A stretch of 64,000 nt of DNA from Escallonia rubra. Taxonomy: Eukaryota; Streptophyta; Magnoliopsida; Escalloniales; Escalloniaceae. The DNA is taken from contig JAVXUO010000345.1 in NCBI GenBank assembly GCA_033065855.1, positions 1 to 64,000 on the forward strand, given 5' to 3'. Made by a program: the position numbers and the translations under genes. Every line of letters begins with the position of its first letter. Position 1 is the stretch's first letter. The notes beneath the pieces were generated by a model, which did not search any database, was not told the origin of the DNA, and was given only the letters and a program-made list of their open reading frames with translations. Positions 48,446 to 60,132 of the stretch are shown piece by piece.

Positions 48446-49064
48446 CAGGGGCGGATCCAAGAAGTCCAACCGAGGGGACCAAAATGTCATAAAAAATTTT
48501 TTAACGGCTAATATAAAGAATTCACGTCACGATTGAATATGTTAAATGCAGAATAGATTGTTCAATTTGCCTAATAATCATATAATTTAACTATTTATAA
48601 TGCTTTATTTAACTTGTAAAGTTAGTCAACAACAAACTACTAATCTTGCATGAACAAAACTTTATTTTTATTGTATACATGTATTATTAGTACGATATCA
48701 ATTATATGATGACAATAGTTACGTATAAGTTAACACACTATAAGAATTTAAATTAAAAAAAAAGAACTAACCTTGATATATTAGTGTTTACTTTAAAATC
48801 TGGAGATTTAGAATTTGGAAGAATAAAGATGGACAAGAGAACCAGAAAGAAAAAGACTATCAGAGCTGGTGGCACAAAAAGTAAAAAAAAATTACAAAAT
48901 GAAATCTAATACATTGAATAATTAAAATGGTAGCATTTTAGTAAATATTTTAAACATAATTATCTATTATTTAAAACAATTAAAAAAAATCTCAAACTTT
49001 GGGGGATGTGTGTGGGTGGGTGGGTGCCATGGCCCCCCTTGGTCATGCTTGGGGTCCGCCCCTG
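48446..49064. mobile_element. hAT-type element, unit C copy of the intron insertion
   Basis: Same element as 31859-32468, with the same CTTCTAGG flanks at 48438-48445 and 49065-49072. It was inherited by duplication and was not an independent insertion. Confidence 0.92.
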
Positions 49065-49559
49065 CTTCTAGGGAGACGCTTTCCACACCCTAATATGATA
49101 ATTCAGCCAAAACAAATATGAACACTTGTCACTCGAACACTTTTAGCAAGAAAAATATGTTATAAAAACATATAAAGGGGTAGAAATAGCAATTTTCCGT
49201 GTATGTATAGTAAAATGTATTTCGGTGCAGTTACGGTTTACGAAGGCATCTGAACTTGTTATAATGTAGTACCTCATCTTAAACACTGGAGAGTGTAATT
49301 TATATCCATTATTTTGAATTCTAAGTAGAAGAAGCCTACTCTAAGGAAACACTCTTGAGCTCTCTATTTGTTTTTAAGAAAATACACTTGTAAAAGAAGA
49401 GCTCTCCGGTTGGAATACTACCTTTGTAAAATCTATATCTATATAATATAATATAATATCATATCATATTATATAAATATTTAATAAATGGAGTATTATG
49501 CGTTGTGGAAGAGACACATAATTTTTTTTTTTATAATTTTTTCTCTTTTTACCCCTTTT

Positions 49560-50541
49560 AATTTTGCAACATGTCATCGCCTTTTACTTATGCGACACAA
49601 CATCCTGTTTGTTTTCATATCACATTCCTTTTTTCACTTTTACTTATTAGAGATACATATGCGCCATGACTCTTTGTTTTGATATCACATTCCTTTGTCA
49701 CTTCTACTTATTAGAGACGCACATGTACCATGACTCTTTACTGTAATTTATTATTAAAAAATTCGTAAGTAATATTGTCATAATTTTACTAACCTTTATA
49801 AGAGTAAAAAATTAATTATATACCTTTTAAAACTCTACCTATTCAGTATACTTGCATATAAGATCTTAATTTTCACTACTAACACCTCAAAAATACTTTA
49901 AAAATCTCTACTTATTAAAGTTGGACATGCATCATGATTCATTACTATAACTTATTATTAAAAAATTTCACATGTATTATTGGCATAATTTTACTAAACT
50001 TTATAATTGTAGAAAACCGATTCTGCACCTTCTAAAACGCTACCTATTCAATATAGTAACATATAAGGTCTTAATTATCACTATTAACATCCCAAAATTA
50101 CTTTAAAAACCTCTACTTATTAAAGTTACACATGCATCATGACTCTTATTATAATTTATTATAAAAAAATTTGCAGTTATTATTGACATAATTTTACTAA
50201 ACTTTATAAGAGTAGAAAATCAATTATGCACCTTCTTGAGCTCTACATATTCATTATACTAACATATAATGTCTTAATTTTCACTACTAACACCTCAAAA
50301 GTACTTTAAAAGCCTCTTCTTATTAAGGTCACAAATGCTTGATGACTCTTTACTATTATTTTTCACTACTACCACCCCAAAAGTACTTTAAAAATATCTA
50401 CTTGTTAAAGTCACGCATGTATCATGACTCTTTATTATAATTTATTATTAAAAAGTTCGTAGGTGTTATCGGTATAATTTTATTAAACTTATAAGAGTAG
50501 AAAATCAATTTTGCACTTCTACCTATTTAATATACTAACAT
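49560..50541 (+). repeat. About 200-bp tandem repeat array, unit C
   Basis: Counterpart of 34290-35272 with the same monomer order and small differences. It is interrupted on the right by the long LTR, after which the repeat resumes at 59537. Confidence 0.8.
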
Positions 50542-53381
50542 TGTAGCACCCCGAAAATTCGAAGCTTTAACACCCGGAGCGTTAAAACAATCACTATTTA
50601 ATGACATAAAAACCTCGATTTTTTAAATAACTAACTATGAGAACTTATGTCCGTGATTCTATTCATCACAATTCCTCAAATCAATTTAAATCTTATCAAC
50701 AAGCTAGAGAAGTTTACCCGCGCAGGGATCTTAATAATCAATACTAAAAATTTAATTTACTTGCTCGTCTCTAATCCTTTCTCAGGCAACGTAATGTTGG
50801 CTGTCACTTGTGAAAAGGAAGTCAAAGGAGAGTGAGATTTTGAAAGCCCAGTAAGGTTGATCAAAGATTTAAAATCACAACGATTTGGACAAGTTTTCAT
50901 ATAGAATCAAATGATAGTTTTTTAAAAGGATTTTCAAATAAAACACAACATTTCAATATAGACTAATAATACGAATGTTTTTACATTCAATTCAAATAAT
51001 ATCTTTTAAAAGGACTTTGTTTTTGATGAAATCATAACAATTCAATATAAACGTAGGGATGAGTATCATTTCAATCCTTTAAATCAATAGTCATTCAAAA
51101 CACTCCAGGTATAATAAAAAGAGAAAGATAATATTGAACATGAGCAATACACTATAGCAAGGGCATCCTGACATTATATGCTTTACATATGCATATGTAC
51201 ACTGACTAGTCCATTTAGGTACTAATTTAACCCAACTAGCAAACTATCCTTATAACGCCAAAAATATGCACCATCCTTATAACTCCCATATTACTAACTC
51301 ATGTCAACAGTTAGAAGGAGTAATTAAAAATAAAAATGCTTTATGATGAACGAATCAATAAACAAATGAAATAAACAATAAATTTCTAACAATCGCTTTA
51401 AGGCTCAATTTAGGGTTTCACGGACAATTGAAAATATTTTTATATCAATCATAAAGATCAAAATTCGATGTAGTTTTAAAAAACTGTTATTATAAGCATT
51501 TAAAATCAGAGTAATGATGGAAGACCCAGAGAGAAAATCCTTACCTCTCTCCAAGCTATGCAATGCTACACAACTTCGATCAAGATTCTCTGAATAAACC
51601 TAGACTGGCAATCCATTTGTTAGAACACAATCTATGCTATGATATTATAAACCTAGTCTTAACAACCACCACGTACTCACTTCTGACTCTGAAATCGCTT
51701 AACTCAAAGCAGTCCCGCCCACGGCTAACCTAATCGAAATTCCTATGCACTCTTTAATGCGTAACGATACTCCAAACATATTCAATTATAACAAAACACT
51801 TTTATAGCTTAAAAAATTATAAGAAGTAAAAAATATAATTTATTTGAAATTTTGAATATTTTTAAATTAAATAATTTCTTTAAATGCAATAAAAATCTAT
51901 AAATAGCCATAATTATTTCTAGATGAAAATAAAGTCCCATAATTTCTATAATAATTTTAGAATATATATAAAATTATAAAATTAAAATCCGAATTTAAAA
52001 GACATCAAAACTATTTTTAAATGTTTTATTTTTCTAAAATCAATGCGACACAAATATTATAGCAAATCAACTCTACAAATCACCAAACTTAATATAGGTC
52101 TTCTTTATACTATAAAAACGTTACTATATTTTTCCCAAAATATTTTCATGAGTTTAATGGCTCCGAAATAATTTTAGAAATCTATGTTTGTAGAAAATTT
52201 TAAAAATACATGTGATCTCAGAAAATTATGACATTTTACCAGAAATATATTATATGTTGAAGTTTCATATGCTGATGATCACTATGCACTACCAATGCAC
52301 GCGCCATTTTGAAATTTTAGAAAATACTAAAAATACATACAATTTCAGAAATAATAAAATTTGCGAGAAATTCTATTATAGCCTAAGATATTATACTTTA
52401 AAATTTTACGCGCTAATAATCACTTGCTAACCCAAGATCCACTAACTGTGTACTCAAAACCCACTTTTTTTCTTCCCCAATCTGCTGTACCCTCACATTT
52501 CACCTTGCACACACATGCACATAGCACGTACACACACCACTCTACACAACACACAAAAGCGCGCGCGCGCACACATGCATAGTTATATATATATGTATAC
52601 ACCCACACACACACTCTACTATAAAGATACTTTACACTAAAAATCACACTCAATACATACACACACTATTTACTTACAGAAAATACACCCGCACATCTTC
52701 ATGCGGCTGTTTGGCAATCCCTTTTCCATCTTACATGGACCACAAACTCACACAAAACACTCAATTTCCACACACACAACCTGTCACTCACAACCACTTC
52801 ACCCCTCTCACACAGTACCCTTCACATATAATGACACACACACCACAAACATATGAACACACACATGCACAAGGCAATCCACCGATTGCACCCACTACCT
52901 TACGGCAGTGGTGCATTCCTGTTTTCACACAAGCACAGACACCCCTCACAGCATACACACAAAACACACACTTGTATTCCCATTTTACACCATATGCACA
53001 CTCTCACTACACACACCCACATAAGCACCCATCACACACTCACAAAACACTCATGTAACTCCTACCCAATATAGAAAAATGGAGCCCGTGTGCTGGCGTT
53101 CTACTTCTCCTTGAGCTAAGTTGGCTCATTAACGGTTCCGGCCGTCTATCTCTCCCTGAGCTAAGTTGGCTCATTAACGGTCCCGGCCGACTAGAGGTTT
53201 TTGGACCAGCCTCTACTTTGCTTCCTCTGTCTGGTGCAGTTTCGACTCTCTCCCTTCGTCCCTTTTTACCACCTCCCTCTCTCTTCATTCATTTCCTTTT
53301 TCCAGCTCTCCTCCCTCTCTCTTCATTCACTTCCTTTTTCTACCTTCACCTTTAACCTCCTCTTTCTGTCCTGGGGTCACT

Positions 53382-54920
53382 ATGAATCCACAGGCCCAGG
53401 TAGATATCAATGACCTGATAGAAAAAACCCAACGTCTAAAATGTAACTATGAGCCCATTGAGCTGGAAACTGACCCTTCTAATCTTGACACAAACCTATT
53501 GCTCACCTTGGTGGGAAAAATCGCCAGCGATAAACCTCTCAACAGAAAAGGAGTCTGAAATACTATCATCAAAGCCTGGAACTCATCATTTGGATTAGTG
53601 ATCTGTGAACAAGAAGACCGGTTGCTGTTCAAGTTCAAATGCCAAGAAGATTTACAACGGGTATTGGATAAACACCCCTGGTCGATTATGGGTTCTCACC
53701 TGGTTCTCCAGCCATGGCCGCCAAAAAAAACTCTGCAGGAAATTTCCCTGTCACATTCTCCCTTCTGGGTCCGAATTGAATCTGTGGGCTTCCTCCAAAT
53801 CGAATGACCCGGAAAAATGCTATCATTAAAGGCAAAAGACTTGGGAATCTCCTGGATATTGAAGAATCAAAAGCTGGGAAAATAGGTAAAAAAGGCTTTA
53901 TGCGCCTCAGGGTAGACATGAACATCGAAGAACCATTCCCTAAAGGCTTCCCTATGATACGGGCAGGCATGGAAGATGCGTGGGTTCAATTTCGGTACAA
54001 GCGACTCCCGGATTTTTGTTTCCAATGCAGCCATTTGGGTCACGTGAAAAAATGGTGCCATAGACCAGCAGACCCATCTGGACAACGGGTGATTACAGGA
54101 GAAACAAGAGTGTATAATCCTGGGATCCGTGCTTCCTTTGAGGGCGATCACATGTATTCCATTTTTAACCGTGCGTGGTCTCCTCCGAAGGTACGACTCC
54201 AGCTGGAACCCCTGCCAGAATTGGAAGTTCCTTCTACTTCCCATACCGGTAAGGACGGAAAAACTGGCACACATCCCGAGTTGAATCTATCCAAAGTCTT
54301 TCCCCATAAACCTACCCCTGACTATCTGTAACAACTCCCTTCCCATAGCCTTACCTACAACCCGTTGGCAGACTTGCCCCCATCAGAAATCATCTCCGTG
54401 TCAAGCCCCCGTCCTGTCATCCAAAACCAATCACCTCTTCTCTTGAACCCCTCCCCAACCCTTAACCCTCCAAATCTTTGATCTCAGAAACTACCTAGTC
54501 CCCTAGTTACAAACTAGTTCAGTGTCGACCTTTCGTCTGATCCTAGGCCTTCTAAAACTCTCAACCTTTCCCACCAGCCTTTGAAGACCCAAACCCCTTC
54601 TGACCAAGCCCAAACCCCCCATTTACCCCACTTAGCCAATAACCATCTTCAAGCCCAAAAAAGAAAACTAGAATGCAGCCCACCTGTAGCCCAAAAAAAG
54701 TAAAAATCTCTGATGCCGAACCCCTCCCTCAAACTGTGAACATCTCCGTTCCCCCTCTAAAACCATCTCCAAAAACCAAAACTCCAGAGAAAAGTTTCTC
54801 TCTTAAACAACAAGCCCGTCACCTAGGATCAAAACACTCTCAAACCATCTCAACTCCCATTGTTCAGAACCTTCTAGCCTTCAATGTGGAAGGAGGAATA
54901 CACCTCCAACCACCCCCACC
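53382..54920 (+). pseudogene. LINE ORF1: DUF4283 plus zinc knuckle, broken
   Basis: The ATG at 53382 opens MNPQAQVDINDLIEKTQ. Then come LVGKIASDKPLNRKGV, a stop at about 53556, FKCQEDLQRVLDKHPWS and PFWVRIESV, the usual DUF4283 nucleic-acid-binding layout. After a frame change near 53800 it continues with RVDMNIEEPFPKGF and the CCHC knuckle CFQCSHLGHVKKWC at about 54019-54060. A proline-rich tail follows with further stops (54330 onward) to about 54925. In plant L1 elements ORF1 binds the element RNA. Confidence 0.85.
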
Positions 54921-54921
54921 A

Positions 54922-57900
54922 TGTTGATCCTCTCTAGTAATTATCAAGGGCTCGGTACCAGGAAAAAAGGTACGAGCCCTCGGGCGCCTTGTGCGCATAT
55001 CTCCTTTTGAAGTTCTTTTCCTATCTGAAACTAAGTGTTCTTCTGTTTCTGTCTCTCCCCTTCTCTATGCTCTTGGTTACATTAATCAACACTTTGTCGA
55101 ACTTGTTCGTTCTGCTGGAGGTCTATGCAGGTCTGGTCTCTTCATTAAAGAGTTAAACCACACCCACATTACTCTCATCCCTAAATCCGAAAATGCTGTC
55201 CAAGTCACTCAATTCCGGCCCATAAGCTTGTGCAACGTGGCATACAAACTTATCGCTAAAATTCTAGCTGCTAGAATGTAATCTGTACTACATAAACTCA
55301 TCTCACCGCTTAAGGCAGCCTTTGTGCCCACCCGATTGATAAATGATAACATCATTCTTGTTCAAGAATTGTGGCATACGATGAGGAAGAAGAAAGGGAA
55401 GAAGGGATTGATGGCTATTAAAATTGATATGGAGAAAGCTTATGACAAGATGGAATGGAGGTTCCTTTTGCTTGTTATGGAAAATTTTGGTTTTGATACA
55501 AAGTGGATCCAGTGGATTAAGCAGTGTATTTCGACTCCTTCCTTCTCGACTCTTATCAATGGAGCCCCATTCAAAAAGTTCAGCCCGAGCAGAGGTCTCC
55601 ACCAAGGAGACCTTCTATCTTCGTTCCTTTTCATTATGGGTGCTGAAGTTCTCACTCGCCTGCTACTAAAAGAAGAAAATATGGGTTCCTTAAAAGGAAT
55701 CAAAGCGAGTCGAGGAAGTCCCGCGATTACGCACCTTCTTTTTGCTGACGATCTCTTTATATTTTGTAGGGCGAACAAAAGCGAAGCGGAATCAGTCCTG
55801 AGATGCCTGAACAAGTTTGAGAAATGGTCGGGACAATCTATCAATCGTGAGAAATCAAGACTCTTCTTTAGCAAAAATATGTCAAGATCCGATCGAAGCG
55901 ATATGTGCAACATTCTGAACATCAAGTCGACTCCTCCAAATGACAAGTATTTGGGCTTGTCAATGTTCACAAACCAAAGCAAAAGAAATATCTTTTCGTC
56001 ATTAGTTGAAAGGGTGAAACAAAGGTTAAGCGGATGGAAATCAAAATGCCTGTCACAAGCTGGGAGAGGGACATTGATCAAATCTGTTGCTATGGCAATC
56101 CCCACCTACACTATGTCTACCTTTGCCATCCCAACCAACATTTGCGACAACATTGATGCGGTTATGAGAAAATTTTGGTGGGGCCATAACGAAAACAAAA
56201 GACATTTCTTTGCACCCAAAGCCTGGACATCTTTGTGTGTCCCAAAAAGATATGGAGGTATGGGATTTAAGACGATGAAGGAGTTCAACAAAGCTATTCT
56301 TGCGAAATTGGGCTGGGCAGTGTTAAGCAAACCTTGGAAATCCCGGATTAGAATAATGGAAGCGAAGTATCTCAAAGGTACACCTTTTCTGGAGTACACC
56401 CCCCCAAAGACAACTTCGCGGACTTGGAAAGGGATTTGTTCGGGTATAAATCTCATCAAGAAGGGTGCATGCTATGTTGTTGGCGATGGGAAAACCATAG
56501 ATTTTAGTCGAGATCCTTGGATCCCCACTCTACCGCAATTTAAGCCTTCATCTATATCTATTTCTGCTTCAGAGAGGGAGGTAGCCTCGGATGATGTATG
56601 GCATTCGAAAGTGTCGAGATTCATTGATAATGATTCCTGTTCTTGGAACATATCGAAATTGCAGGAATTTTTTCCGGATTCTACCATTAGGGAGATTTTA
56701 AAGATTAAAATCTCCCCGTCAAGCCCCCAGGATTTCTTAGCCTGGACCCCGTCAAAATCTGGATCTTTTTCTTCCAAATCGGCATACGTCAATGAAAATG
56801 GGTATAGATTTCAAGGTAACCCTCTCAACTCTAATCCCATTTGGAAATCCATCTGGAAAGCTAAAATCTGTGAACGCCAAAAAATTCTGATCTGGCGTAT
56901 AGCGTGGGATATCTTGCCAATTAGTCTCAAAATCAAAGTGTACAGGCCTGAGGTTGAAACTGAGTGTCCCCTTTGTAATTCCGAGGAAGAAAGTCTGTTA
57001 CACCTTTTCTTCCGGTGTCCGTTGGCTCGAGCTCTCTGGATGACTTCACTAGAAAATTTTCGGCCCCCATCTTCCCTCTCAGATAACCATGATATTCTCA
57101 AGGATAAAATGGTTGGAAGGAATCATAACTCCTCACTTCCCAGGTACGCAGGCAGGGGCGGATCCAGGAAGTTCAACCGGGGGGACCAAAAGTCATAAAA
57201 AAAATTGACTCCTAACATAAAAGAATTCGCGTTACGATTGAATACGTTAAATATAAAATAGATTTGCTCAATTTGACTATTAATCATATAATATCACTAT
57301 TGTAGTGATTTATTTAACTTGATAAAGTTAGTCAACAGCAAACTATTAATCTTGGATGAATTAAACTTAACTCTTATTGTATATATGTATTACTAGTGTG
57401 ATTACCAATTGTATGATGACAATAGTCATGTATAACATATTATAAGAATTTAAACTAAAAAAGAAAAAAATAATAACTAACCTTGATCTATTAGTGTTTT
57501 CTTTATAATATGGTGATTTATAATTTGAAAAAAATGAAGATGGACAAAGGAACGAAGAAGATAAACACTACAACGGTCGACAGTACAAACAAGTAAATAA
57601 CATAACAAAATGAAACTCTAATACATTCATTTATAATATATTGACATTTTAGTAAATATTTTAAACATATTTATATATTGTTTAAGACAACAAATTTTTT
57701 TTCTCAAACTATAGGGTGGGGTGGGGGTGTGGGGCGGGGGGGGGGGGTGCCATGGCCCCCCTGGTCATGCTTGGGCTCCGCCCTTGTACGCAGGACTTGA
57801 ATATCAAACATAGATACACTCTATTTGCTAGTATTCTTCTGGAATATATATGGATGAGCAGGAACCAAGTGATTTTTCATAAGGCAAAGATTGATGCTTC

Positions 57901-58465
57901 TCAGGTGGCAAAGAATGTTTTGAGAAGTTTCAATAATCATTGTGCTGCTTTAGTTCCGACCAACAATAACTTCGTTGTTTCGAAGGGTTGGAATTGCCCT
58001 CCACCCTCATGGTTCAAGATCAATTTTGATGCGGCGGTACGAGAAAACAAGTCTATCCAAGCAGTCATTATATCGAATCATCTTGGGGTGATTATCGCAG
58101 CGCATGCTGAATCATCTACGATTACGGAGCCGGAACATGCTGAAGCCCTGGCTGCTCTCTCAGCTATAGAGCTGGCTTTGCAATACAAATGCACTCATAT
58201 CATCTTCGAGGGAGATGCCCAGAATGTTATCAACTGGTTTAATGACTCTGAGGCTTCACCGAGCTGGAGATGCCAAGTTACTATTGAAGACGCTAAGATG
58301 AAGTTGAAATTGGTTCCATGCTGGAACTTTGTTAAAGTTGATAGATATGCTAATAGGATGGCCCATTCTTTGGCCAAATGGGCAGCCTTTAACCATTTTG
58401 TTGGTTTAGTTCCTGCATCATCCATCCACCATATCCTTTTGTTAATGGGTGATGAGGGGAACTAA
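54922..58465 (+). pseudogene. LINE ORF2: endonuclease start, reverse transcriptase, RNase H; broken
   Basis: Starts [14 protein letters not shown], the beginning of the APE-type endonuclease. A frameshift leads to [11 protein letters not shown] and ends at GGLC near 55128. Then a deletion jumps to [10 protein letters not shown] and [12 protein letters not shown] of the reverse transcriptase. A stop lies at 55279, and a long frame (55324-57150) carries IDMEKAYDKMEW, LHQGDLLSSFLF, the active-site FADDLFIF (about 55741-55764), CPLCNSEEESLLHLFFRCP (zinc-binding zf-RVT). After the hAT insertion the RNase H domain follows at 58019-58440 (NFDAAVR, AEALAA, FEGDAQ). The frame on the two sides of the hAT does not match, so damage preceded or accompanied it. 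Confidence 0.92.
57153..57788. mobile_element. hAT-type element inside LINE ORF2
   Basis: Third member of the CAGGGGCGGATCCAGG family, 636 bp, with a perfect 8-bp duplication TACGCAGG (57145-57152 and 57789-57796). It splits ORF2 between the zf-RVT segment and the RNase H domain. A run of G residues lies near its right end (57730-57748). Confidence 0.93.
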
Positions 58466-59536
58466 TCTTTTGCTGTAAGCTCTCCGAGCGTTTATCTTCA
58501 TGTTATGAACTTGCTTATAAAAAAATAAAAAAAACACATGTATATCCCTTAACACACACAACAAAAACACATATTCATGCACCCAAACAAACACATATGA
58601 GGCTGTTTTGGCAGCCCCTCCTTCACTTGACACAAGCCACGCACGCACATCACACACAGTTGCACAAAAACACAAACATACTCACGCACACGGCGCACTA
58701 CACATCTGCAAAACAGCCCACACACACGCATCACCGCGCATACACTCACCACACCACACAATACAAACATACCCACGGCTGCACAGCAGCCCACACACCA
58801 TGGCATGCACACACTCACAGCTGCACAACAGCACACACACCGTAGCAGTACAAGCGCGCGCGCGCACAGCTCATAAGCATAACCCCAAACCCATTTTCTA
58901 CCCCTCAACCGTCTCTCTCTCTTTTCTCTTCAGCACATCCGCGCACACCACTGCTTAAGCGCAGTACCCCTTCACGGCTCTTCACAGATCTTACACACTC
59001 ATCACATAGCACTCACGCACAACTAAGGAAAAAAAAAAAAAAAACAAGCTATGATCTACAAAATGAAATAACCTCAATGGATGCAATTACACTGTGCTTT
59101 GTTACCCAATAAATTGTATTTGGCTATTGCTCCTAACGTCCCATAATATTAGGTAAAAAGGATCATGAAAATAGCAGAGGAGGGGATAGACTAGGCATCT
59201 TACCGAAATCTGAATCCCTTCACCGGATTTTTCGTCCCTCTATACAGTGGGTCAGAAAAAAGGAGGAAAAAAATGACAGCTGTTTTGTTCTTTCTCAAAA
59301 GCTAAATATCTTTAGATATAACAAATCCTAGGGTGGAAAACTACCAAGAACCCATTAGTTTTTAGGAAAATTCTGAATGTTTACCCGGGTATTACATAAC
59401 CCCGCTACACTAATCGATACTAACTAAAAATTTCATGGCTAAAATTTCTAATTAAAAAGTTCGACGCTAAAAATTCATTCACTGCTAAAAAGAATTTATT
59501 TTTTAATTAATTCGTTAAGAATATCGGGGTGTTACA

Positions 59537-60132
59537 AACATATAAAATCTTAATTTTCACTACTAATACATCAAAGTACTTAAAAAACTTCTACTTACTA
59601 AAGTCACACATGCATCGTGATTCTCCACTATAATTTATTATGGAAAATTTTCGGGTATTATTGGCATAATTTTGCTAAACTTTATAAGAATAGAAAATCA
59701 ATTTTGCACCTTTTAAAACTCTACCTATTCAATATAGCAACATATAAGGGCTTAACTTTCACTACTAACGCCTCAAAAAGTACTATTAAAATAAAAAAAA
59801 TCTCAAAAATGTAAAATACAAAAATCATGTATGAAATCAAAGATAAATAATTTACAAATCAAGATCTTTTGAATATAATTTACAAAGTGATATGACTTAA
59901 TTTTTAAAATTATTTTATATATATTTTTTTATATTTTTTAGTGTTCTTTTGTTATCATAAAGTTTTTTCTGAGGTGTTAATACTCAAAATTAAGTCCTAA
60001 TATGTTGATTCATTGATTAGGTAGAGTTTTAGAAGGTGTACAATTGGTTTTTTATTCATATAAGGTAAACTAAAATTATGGCAACAACAGTTACTAATTT
60101 CTAACAATAAATCAAAGTAAAGAATCACGGTA
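59537..60132. repeat. 200-bp repeat, changing orientation
   Basis: 59537-59830 continues the plus-orientation repeat after the LTR (AACATATAAAATCTTAATTTTCACTAC). From about 59955 to 60132 the same monomer words are present as reverse complement (GGTAGAGTTTTAGAAGGTG; AAAATTATGGCAAC). The inverted part resumes for a few bases after the next LTR at 63935. The sequence between (59830-59955) is AT-rich. Confidence 0.75.

Larger units (their letters stand above)
41332..52578 (+). repeat. Tandem segmental duplication, unit C
   Basis: Collinear with unit B from GCAGGAAAGCGAGCATCGCC (41332) to the CA-rich stretch at 52578, after which unit C continues into the rest of the long LTR. Relative to B it lacks the solo LTR at 23114-23554. 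It also has different sequence at 44450-45315 (replacing about 26540-28795, including GLR exons 1-2) and lacks about 1.35 kb at 49328 (GLR exon 5 and flank). Confidence 0.9.
53060..58534 (+). mobile_element. L1-type LINE with internal deletion and nested hAT
   Basis: Order: 5' region with two tandem copies of a roughly 50-bp unit (about 53108-53145 and 53158-53195, both with GAGCTAAGTTGGCTCATTAACGG), ORF1 (53382-54920), ORF2 (54922-58465), and a tail with TTGCTTATAAAAAAATAAAAAAAA ending at 58534. It lies inside the long LTR. An imperfect target duplication (AAAACACTCATGTA versus AAAACACATGTA) is possible. The endonuclease domain and the start of the reverse transcriptase are largely deleted near 55128, and a hAT is inserted at 57153-57788. 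It is not autonomous. Confidence 0.9.
50542..59536 (-). mobile_element. Long solo LTR (family E), complete copy with nested LINE
   Basis: Left end TGTAGCACCCCGAAAATTC, right end ATATCGGGGTGTTACA, with a perfect 5-bp target duplication AACAT (50537-50541 and 59537-59541) inside the 200-bp repeat. Without the LINE (about 53060-58534) it is about 3.5 kb and aligns end to end, as reverse complement, with 60133-63929. TG...CA ends and a 5-bp duplication fit an LTR. No second LTR or internal coding region is left. The part at 58540-59000 is CA-rich with the GGCTGTTTTGGCAGCCCC motif also seen in the sister copy. Confidence 0.85.

Noticed and set aside
58442-58958. Cys/Val-rich minus-strand and His/Thr-rich plus-strand frames
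   Set aside because: Both are low-complexity translations of CA repeats in the long LTR next to the LINE tail.
50542-59536. A DNA transposon with TGTARCACCCC inverted ends
   Set aside because: The short inverted ends, TG...CA borders, 5-bp duplication and an internal TATA box in the sister copy fit an LTR better than a TIR element.
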